A DNA stretch of 10,661 bases from DASYRX01 sp035253645 (GTDB lineage Bacteria; Gemmatimonadota; Gemmatimonadetes; Gemmatimonadales; Gemmatimonadaceae), in the NCBI GenBank assembly GCA_035253645.1, contig DATFBW010000318.1, forward strand, positions 1-10,661, read 5' to 3'. Positions 6,956 through 10,661 of this stretch are shown here, piece by piece (position 1 is the first letter of the stretch; each line of letters opens with the position of its first letter). Under the pieces are notes generated by a model. The model made no database searches, had not been told where the DNA came from, and was given only the letters and a program-made list of their open reading frames with translations. Both the position numbers and the translations under genes were made by a program.

Positions 6956-7416
6956 TGTACAAACACATCATGGTGCCGGTGGAAAATTCGCCCACCGACG
7001 CGCACATCCTGGACCACGTTAGGCAGCTTGCGCGATTTTGTGGCGCGTCGATCGTGCTGATCCACGTCGCCGATGGCTGGGCGGCGCGCAATATCCGTCA
7101 GCTCGACCTGCGCGAATCGGAAGAGATGCGGGACGACCGCGCGTACCTCGAGCGGGCGGCCAGTGATTTGCAGCGCGACGGCCTCACGGTCGAGGCATTG
7201 CTCGCCGTGGGCGATCCGGCGCGCGAGATCACCGCCGCGGCGGCGCGGGAGAAGTGCGACCTCATCGCGATGGCGACACACGGGCACAAGTTCCTGGCGG
7301 ATGTGGTATACGGCAGCGTGGCGAATGCCGTTAGGCACGCCACCAGCGTTCCCGTGCTTCTCGTGCGGCGCCCGTCCCCGCCCCCGCCTCCGCCCCCGCC
7401 CCCCGCAGCTTCATGA
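6955..7416 (+). CDS. Universal stress protein (UspA fold)
   Basis: The protein has 153 residues from ATG 6955, which overlaps the mntH stop. It opens with the UspA strand YKHIMVPVENSPTDAHIL, and the C-terminal nucleotide loop reads ATHGHKFLADVVYGSVANAVRH (107-128). The ATP-binding UspA consensus is G-x2-G-x9-G-(S/T); here the first glycine (G110) and the final GS (120-121) are present, but the second glycine is F113, so nucleotide binding may differ from the consensus type. After the usual end (VPVLLVRR) the protein carries SPPPPPPPPPAAS, nine prolines encoded by a simple hexamer repeat. Position between an Mn importer and its regulator suggests a role in metal or oxidative stress handling; this is inference. 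Its stop overlaps the mntR start (ATGA). Confidence 0.92.
   Translation: MYKHIMVPVENSPTDAHILDHVRQLARFCGASIVLIHVADGWAARNIRQLDLRESEEMRDDRAYLERAASDLQRDGLTVEALLAVGDPAREITAAAAREKCDLIAMATHGHKFLADVVYGSVANAVRHATSVPVLLVRRPSPPPPPPPPPAAS
7372..7405 (+). repeat. Imperfect CCGCCC hexamer repeat coding the polyproline tail
   Basis: C-rich units of the type CCGCCC/CCGCCT follow one another in frame and encode proline codons 142-150 of the stress protein, ending just before the overlapping mntR start. Slippage in this tract would change the length of the tail and could disturb the coupling to mntR. Confidence 0.7.
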
Positions 7417-8105
7417 GCGATCCAGCGGGCATCACGGCCCCAGCCGAGGATTATCTCAAGGCCATCTACGACATCGAGCGTGGGGGGGAGGCGGCTGCCA
7501 CCAACGATATCGCCGCCAGACTGGGCATCGCCGCGGCAAGCGTCAGCGGGATGATCCGGAGACTGGCGGAGCAGGGACTCATCTCGCACGAACGCTACAA
7601 GGGGACGCGCCTAACGGCCGCGGGTCGGAAGGCGGCGCTGCGCACGATCCGCCGGCATCGCGTCATCGAATCGTACCTGGCACGCGCGTTAGGCTATCCG
7701 TGGGACCGGGTGCACGAAGAGGCCGAGCGTCTGGAGCACGCCGCGAGCGATGAGCTCGTCGATCGCATGGCGCGCGCCATCGGCGAGCCCCACATCGATC
7801 CGCACGGCGCCCCGATCCCGACGCGCGAAGGGCTCGTGGACGAAACGCCTCTGCGCACGTTGCTGGACGTTCACGCGGGGCAGCGCTGTCGCATCGTGAG
7901 CGTCGCCGACGAGGACGGCGACATCCTGCGTTATGTGGCCAAGCTCGGGCTGCGCCCTGGCGTGGAGGTGGTGGTCGCGGAGCGCGCGCCGTTCGATGGG
8001 CCGATCTCCCTTCGCGTCGCTGCTGAGAGCGAGCCGGTGCAGATCGGGGCGACGCTGGCCGCGGTCATCCGCGTCGAGCCCGTAGCCGAGCGGCTCGCTC
8101 GTTAG
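7413..8105 (+). CDS. mntR: DtxR/MntR-family metal-dependent repressor
   Basis: This 230-residue protein has the DtxR layout: an N-terminal winged helix (about 10-72, with NDIAARLGIAAASVSGMIRRL as the helix-turn-helix), a dimerisation helix bundle (about 73-130), and a C-terminal SH3-like FeoA domain (about 153-225). Aligning by eye to B. subtilis MntR and C. diphtheriae DtxR puts D13 at MntR D8 (DtxR M10), H82 at H77, E105 at E99 (DtxR C102), E108 at E102 and H109 at H103; only MntR E11 is replaced, by K16. Asp and Glu instead of DtxR's Met and Cys points to Mn2+ rather than Fe2+ sensing. It is the last gene of the mntH operon, so feedback repression is expected. The stop codon is the TAG inside a GTTAGGC word. 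Confidence 0.93.
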   Translation: MSDPAGITAPAEDYLKAIYDIERGGEAAATNDIAARLGIAAASVSGMIRRLAEQGLISHERYKGTRLTAAGRKAALRTIRRHRVIESYLARALGYPWDRVHEEAERLEHAASDELVDRMARAIGEPHIDPHGAPIPTREGLVDETPLRTLLDVHAGQRCRIVSVADEDGDILRYVAKLGLRPGVEVVVAERAPFDGPISLRVAAESEPVQIGATLAAVIRVEPVAERLAR

Positions 8106-8110
8106 GCAAT

Positions 8111-8137
8111 GCCGCACTGCGGCGCCGCTTTTGGCGG
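8111..8137. terminator. Two tandem hairpins between convergent mntR and the small RHH gene
   Basis: GCCGC-ACT-GCGGC (8111-8123) is followed at once by CCGC-TTTTG-GCGG (8125-8137), the latter placing four T after the first hairpin on the plus strand. The 33-bp gap between two convergent stops is the expected place for a terminator, but there is no long T run, so it is a weak candidate. Confidence 0.4.
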
Positions 8138-8138
8138 A

Positions 8139-8297
8139 TTACTCGCTGTCTCGGAGCCTGCCACTCTTGCGCAGAGCGTCACGTAACACATACTCGATCT
8201 GCCCATTGAGCGAACGGAGCTCGTCGTCCGCCCAGCGCTGCAATGCGCTCAGCAGCGCCGGGTCGATTCGGACGAGAAAAGGCTTTCGCTCCGCCAT
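8139..8297 (-). CDS. Small ribbon-helix-helix (Arc/CopG-like) DNA-binding protein
   Basis: The 52-residue product starts MAERKPFLVRIDPALLSALQ and continues through RSLNGQIEYVLRDALRKSGR. The pattern is a short basic beta strand (KPFLVRID, 5-12), helix A (about 13-28), then a turn and helix B starting at NGQIEYVLRDAL, as in Arc-like ribbon-helix-helix proteins that bind DNA as dimers with the strand in the major groove. ATG 8297 follows the SPFH stop by only 3 nt, with a weak AGTAGG-type ribosome site inside the end of the upstream gene, so the two are translationally coupled. It probably represses its own operon via the palindrome at 9191-9220; that is inference. It is not obviously a toxin-antitoxin antitoxin: no toxin gene is adjacent. 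Confidence 0.85.
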   Translation of the reverse strand: MAERKPFLVRIDPALLSALQRWADDELRSLNGQIEYVLRDALRKSGRLRDSE

Positions 8298-8300
8298 GAC

Positions 8301-9170
8301 CTACTGGTAGATCGTCCCTGTATTCACGATCGGTTGTGCGTCACGATCCGAGCAGAGCACGACGAGCAGGTTGCTCACCATCGCCGCCTTCCGCTCATTG
8401 TCCAGCGACACCACCGCACGCTCGGCGAGCATCGTCAACGCATTCTCGACCATGTAAACGGCGCCTTCGACAATGCGCTGACGCGCGGCGATGATGGCGT
8501 TCGCTTGCTGCCGGCGCAACATCGCCGACGCAATCTCCTGGGCGTAGGCGAGGTGGCTGATGCGCGCTTCGATGATCTCGACGCCAGCCTTCTGCAATCG
8601 TTCCTGCAGCGCTTTGTGCAACGAGGTCGCGATCTCGTCGGGGTTGGTACTGAGCGCTACTTCGTTAGGCGTGTGCGCATCGTACGGGAACGACGACGCG
8701 AGCGCGCGGACCGCGGATTCACTCTGCACACGGACAAAGTTCTCGTAATCGTCCACCTCGAACAGCGCTTCGGCCGAATCGACGACGCGCCAGACCACGA
8801 TCGCGCCGATGTCGACCGGGTTGGAATGTGAGTCGTTGACCTTGAGCTTGGCCGTTTCGAAGTTCCGCGCGCGCAGGGAGACGCGTCGCTTGTACATGAA
8901 GGGATTGGCCCACCAAAAGCCTGCCGCGCGCACCGAGCCTTTGTAGGCGCCGAACAGCGTGAGCGCCTTTGCCTCGTTAGGCTGCACGGTGAACAGCCCC
9001 GCGAAGCTCAGGGAAGCGAGAGCGGTCACGATGCTCCAGAAAACGATCAGAAACGCGTTGCCGGTCTCCGCGCGTGCGACGATTTGCCAGATGGCGACGC
9101 TGAGCACGACGAAGTTGACAAGCGTCATGACGTAGCCGTTTGTCGCTCGGTACACCCTTTCGCGCAGCAT
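8301..9170 (-). CDS. SPFH/band 7 domain membrane protein
   Basis: This 289-residue protein has two N-terminal membrane segments (about 12-32 and 38-60), then a band-7/SPFH domain: GLFTVQPNEAKALTLFGAYKG (58-78), GFWWANPF (84-91), DIGAIVVWRVVDSAEALFEVDDYENFV (120-146), and the helical part RLQKAGVEIIEARISHLAYA through ARQRIVEGA (191-237). SPFH proteins (stomatin, flotillin, HflK/C) form large membrane rings that organise lipids or proteases; the client here is unknown. ATG 9170 is preceded by GGGAG 3-4 nt away. It is followed directly by the small ribbon-helix-helix gene and is divergent from the DUF72 gene; the shared spacer holds a 30-bp palindrome. No nearby NfeD protein is seen. Confidence 0.93.
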   Translation of the reverse strand: MLRERVYRATNGYVMTLVNFVVLSVAIWQIVARAETGNAFLIVFWSIVTALASLSFAGLFTVQPNEAKALTLFGAYKGSVRAAGFWWANPFMYKRRVSLRARNFETAKLKVNDSHSNPVDIGAIVVWRVVDSAEALFEVDDYENFVRVQSESAVRALASSFPYDAHTPNEVALSTNPDEIATSLHKALQERLQKAGVEIIEARISHLAYAQEIASAMLRRQQANAIIAARQRIVEGAVYMVENALTMLAERAVVSLDNERKAAMVSNLLVVLCSDRDAQPIVNTGTIYQ

Positions 9171-9190
9171 TTTCTCCCAGCCTGGAAGAG

Positions 9191-9220
9191 TGATAGCGCA
9201 ATGATATCACTCCGCTATCA
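9191..9220. promoter_or_regulatory. 30-bp nested palindrome upstream of the SPFH gene
   Basis: The outer arms TGATAGCG (9191-9198) and CGCTATCA (9213-9220) are perfect complements. The core TGATATCA (9202-9209) is itself palindromic and has exactly the same centre, between 9205 and 9206; 13 of 15 base pairs match. TGATA/TATCA half sites thus occur four times. The site ends 20 bp from the SPFH start and about 59 bp from the DUF72 start. A ribbon-helix-helix protein, which often binds repeated short half sites, is encoded in the SPFH operon and is the natural candidate ligand. Confidence 0.7.
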
Positions 9221-9278
9221 TAGAAGCAAGCCTTCTGCGAAGGTGTTGCACAGCCTGCATTTGTCACAGATTCACCAC

Positions 9279-10088
9279 ATGCCGGACCGCATCCGCTTGG
9301 GCTGCATGGGCTGGAACTACGACGCCTGGGTGGGTCCGTTCTATCCCGCGGGGACACGCGCGGCCGATTTCCTGTCCGTGTATGCGCGGGCCTTCGACAC
9401 GGTGGAGGTCGACTCGACGTTCTATGCGGTGCCGCCGGCCAAAACGGTGCGCGGCTGGGCCGATCGCGTACCACCGGACTTTGTTTTTGCGCTCAAACTG
9501 CCGCAGGAGATCACGCACGAGAGGCGCTTTCGACAGGCGACGGATGTCTTGGCGGACTTTGTCGACAGCGCGCGAGAGCTGGGCCGGGGATTGGGACCGA
9601 TCCTCATTCAGCTCGGTCCGGACTTCGCGCCTAACGAGTTACCGGCGCTCGCGGCTTTCCTCAGGCACCTCCCGCGTGACTTGCGCTTTGCTGTCGAGTT
9701 TCGGCACCGTGGCTGGATCCACGACGGCGTACTTGCGCTGCTCGCCGACCATAACGTGGCGCTGGTCCTGACTGATGCTCGCTGGATTCCTCGTAAGACG
9801 ATGCTCGCGCTGGCTGAACGTCCGACTGCCGATTTCGTCTACATCCGCTGGCTCGGCCCCAATCGCGATCTGGTTGACTACTCGAGAATTCAAGTCGATC
9901 GGACGCGCGAGATCGAAGCTTGGGTGGCCGCCGTCCAGCTCCTCGCGACCAGGGTGCAGACAATCTACGGGTACGTGAACAACCACTTCTCCGGTCACGC
10001 GCCAGAAACAGCGCGTGAGTTTCAGCGGAGGTTGCGGCTACGCACCGTGGAACCGGCGCAAATGGGGGAGCAGCTGACGTTGCTCTAG
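9279..10088 (+). CDS. DUF72 family protein (YecE-like, TIM-barrel fold)
   Basis: This 269-residue protein has the usual DUF72 length and hallmarks: LGCMGWNYDAWVGPFYP (7-23), TVEVDSTFYAVP (41-52), FALKLPQEITHER (70-82), LIQLGPDF (109-116), AVEFRHRGWI (138-147), and YGYVNNHFSGHAPETA (230-245) near the end. The family (COG1801) has a TIM-barrel-like structure and no settled biochemical role; the conserved Trp, Glu, His and Asn-Asn positions look like an active site. I chose ATG 9279 because homologues begin a few residues before the G-x-x-G-W; the frame continues upstream through the palindrome and into the SPFH gene, which is unlikely to be coding. No ribosome site is visible at 9279, so a leaderless message or an in-frame TTG start is possible. 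Confidence 0.9.
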   Translation: MPDRIRLGCMGWNYDAWVGPFYPAGTRAADFLSVYARAFDTVEVDSTFYAVPPAKTVRGWADRVPPDFVFALKLPQEITHERRFRQATDVLADFVDSARELGRGLGPILIQLGPDFAPNELPALAAFLRHLPRDLRFAVEFRHRGWIHDGVLALLADHNVALVLTDARWIPRKTMLALAERPTADFVYIRWLGPNRDLVDYSRIQVDRTREIEAWVAAVQLLATRVQTIYGYVNNHFSGHAPETAREFQRRLRLRTVEPAQMGEQLTLL

Positions 10089-10188
10089 GTGCGAGGTGCG
10101 AGATGCATGGAGCAGGGAACAAGGAGCGAGGATAGAGGAAGTGCGGCCAAGAGCCAGGGCCTAAGAGCTAAGAGCTAAGAGCTATGAG
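10088..10188 (+). repeat. Degenerate 7-bp tandem array upstream of and into the SURF1 start
   Basis: From the last base of the DUF72 stop to the SURF1 start the sequence falls into 14 consecutive heptads: GGTGCGA twice, GATGCAT, GGAGCAG, GGAACAA, GGAGCGA, GGATAGA, GGAAGTG, CGGCCAA, GAGCCAG, GGCCTAA, GAGCTAA twice, GAGCTAT. The rough consensus is GGAGCNA, with a purine-rich strand. The last unit contains the first two bases of the SURF1 ATG, so the array supplies the whole leader and any ribosome site. The 95-bp gap holds nothing else I can see. Confidence 0.75.
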
Positions 10189-10661
10189 TCGTCGTTACAT
10201 CGTCCTCGCCGTGATCTCGATCTTATTGGCGTTAGGCTGTTTTCGTCTCAGCAAGTGGCAAGTAGATCGTCTCGCGCAGCGGCGTTCCCGCAATGCCCTT
10301 CTCGCTGAACGCCTTGCAACTCCGCCGGCGCCGCTCAGCGCAATTCCCGCCGACACCGCGCAGGGTCACTATCGTCGCGTTCGCGTGCAGGGTGTCTTTG
10401 ACTACGATCGCGAGCTGGCCCTCGCTCTGCGCTCGCGCGACGGCTCGCCCGGCGTCTACATCCTTACTCCCATGCGCTTATCGGATGGAACTACGGTCCT
10501 AACGAATAGGGGTTGGGTGTACGCCGCGGACGGTATGAACGTGGACTTTGCCCGGTGGCGCGAAGGCAACTCAGGCGACTCAAGGTATTCTGCCACAGTC
10601 GAAGGTTTTCTCGAGACTTACGTCGCGTCGCGCGGGCCCGTCACTCTCGCGGGACGACCGC
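10184..10661 (+). CDS. SURF1-family cytochrome oxidase assembly protein, partial (C-terminus beyond right edge)
   Basis: The frame is open from ATG 10184 to the window end (159 residues visible). The N-terminus is a membrane segment (RYIVLAVISILLALGCF, 4-20) followed by the SURF1 signature LSKWQVDRLAQRR (22-34), then YRRVRVQGVFDYDRELAL (63-80), GSPGVYILTPMRL (87-99) and VLTNRGWVYAADG (105-117), where the NRGWV block is a family hallmark. SURF1/Shy1 proteins assist haem-copper cytochrome c oxidase assembly in the membrane, in line with an aerobic host; a full protein would be about 230-250 residues with a second membrane segment near the end. The start codon lies at the end of the heptad array, with only GAGC-type purine stretches as ribosome site. 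Confidence 0.9.
   Translation, partial: MSRRYIVLAVISILLALGCFRLSKWQVDRLAQRRSRNALLAERLATPPAPLSAIPADTAQGHYRRVRVQGVFDYDRELALALRSRDGSPGVYILTPMRLSDGTTVLTNRGWVYAADGMNVDFARWREGNSGDSRYSATVEGFLETYVASRGPVTLAGRP

Larger units (their letters stand above)
130..10503. repeat. Dispersed iterated word GTTAGGC/GCCTAAC (20 exact, 6 core-only copies)
   Basis: Exact 7-mers begin at 130, 541, 730, 1210, 1769, 2255, 2642, 4207, 4561, 5148, 6535, 7018, 7330, 7609, 7688, 8101, 8664, 8976, 9629 and 10231. Six-base cores only (GTTAGG or CCTAAC) begin at 1580, 2370, 2889, 3587, 4069 and 10498. Fifteen copies are the 8-mer CGTTAGGC. The plus strand reads GTTAGG in 15 and CCTAAC in 11. All lie within genes except the one at 8101, which provides the mntR stop codon and runs two bases past it. 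Confidence 0.85.

Noticed and set aside
7073..7753. A 226-codon plus-strand frame bridging the stress protein and mntR
   Set aside because: Two well-supported genes in other frames cover it; its translation is Arg/Gly-rich and family-free.
9084..9278. Upstream in-frame extension of the DUF72 gene, including an ATG in the palindrome at 9201
   Set aside because: It runs through the antisense of the SPFH 5' end and the operator region, and the DUF72 family begins just before GCMGW.
1..10661. CRISPR arrays, tRNA or rRNA genes, insertion sequences, riboswitches
   Set aside because: No spaced direct repeats, cloverleaf-like segments, transposase motifs or terminal inverted repeats, or long structured leaders were seen; gaps between genes are all under 130 bp.

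Overview
The window is GC-rich bacterial chromosome (I estimate low to mid 60s % GC), densely packed with 13 protein genes, and 4-nt or 1-nt start/stop overlaps are common. No rRNA, tRNA, CRISPR array or transposase is visible. Gene content and style (a SURF1-type cytochrome oxidase assembly gene, an NRAMP/DtxR manganese locus, many GTG starts) fit an aerobic soil or aquatic bacterium; my guess is Gemmatimonadota, but this rests on resemblance, not a search.

Layout, left to right. (1) 1-3403, minus strand: a dicarboxylate/amino-acid:cation symporter, then a large Eco57I-type adenine-specific DNA methylase that runs off the left edge. (2) 3404-3460: a short divergent spacer with a strong GC-rich palindrome. 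(3) 3461-4440, plus strand: a single-domain rhodanese overlapping a CoA-pyrophosphatase-like Nudix hydrolase. (4) 4437-5434, minus strand: a MarR-type regulator and a membrane-anchored SRPBCC protein, ending in a CTAG stop shared with the Nudix gene. (5) 5435-5563: a divergent regulatory spacer with a promoter-like pair overlapped by a perfect inverted repeat, TTTAGGA-CC-TCCTAAA. (6) 5564-8105, plus strand: an operon of an NRAMP Mn2+/Fe2+ importer (mntH), a universal stress protein and a DtxR-family regulator whose metal ligands look manganese-type (mntR). The simplest reading is a manganese uptake operon that represses itself through the palindrome. (7) 8139-9170, minus strand: an SPFH/band-7 membrane protein followed after 3 nt by a 52-residue ribbon-helix-helix protein. 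(8) 9171-9278: a divergent spacer with a 30-bp nested palindrome. (9) 9279-10088, plus strand: a DUF72 protein. (10) 10088-10188: a degenerate 7-bp tandem array. (11) 10184 to the end: the start of a SURF1-family gene.

The most unusual signal cuts across all genes. The word GTTAGGC (or its complement GCCTAAC) occurs 20 times exactly, plus 6 more with only the six-base core GTTAGG/CCTAAC. That is about one per 400 bp in both orientations, and 25 of the 26 lie wholly inside coding sequence. Base composition alone predicts about one or two copies of the 7-mer. It behaves like a highly iterated genomic word comparable in kind to an uptake sequence or cyanobacterial HIP1. A second family, a purine-rich heptad repeat, appears both before the SURF1 gene and as the coding sequence of the symporter's C-terminal tail.
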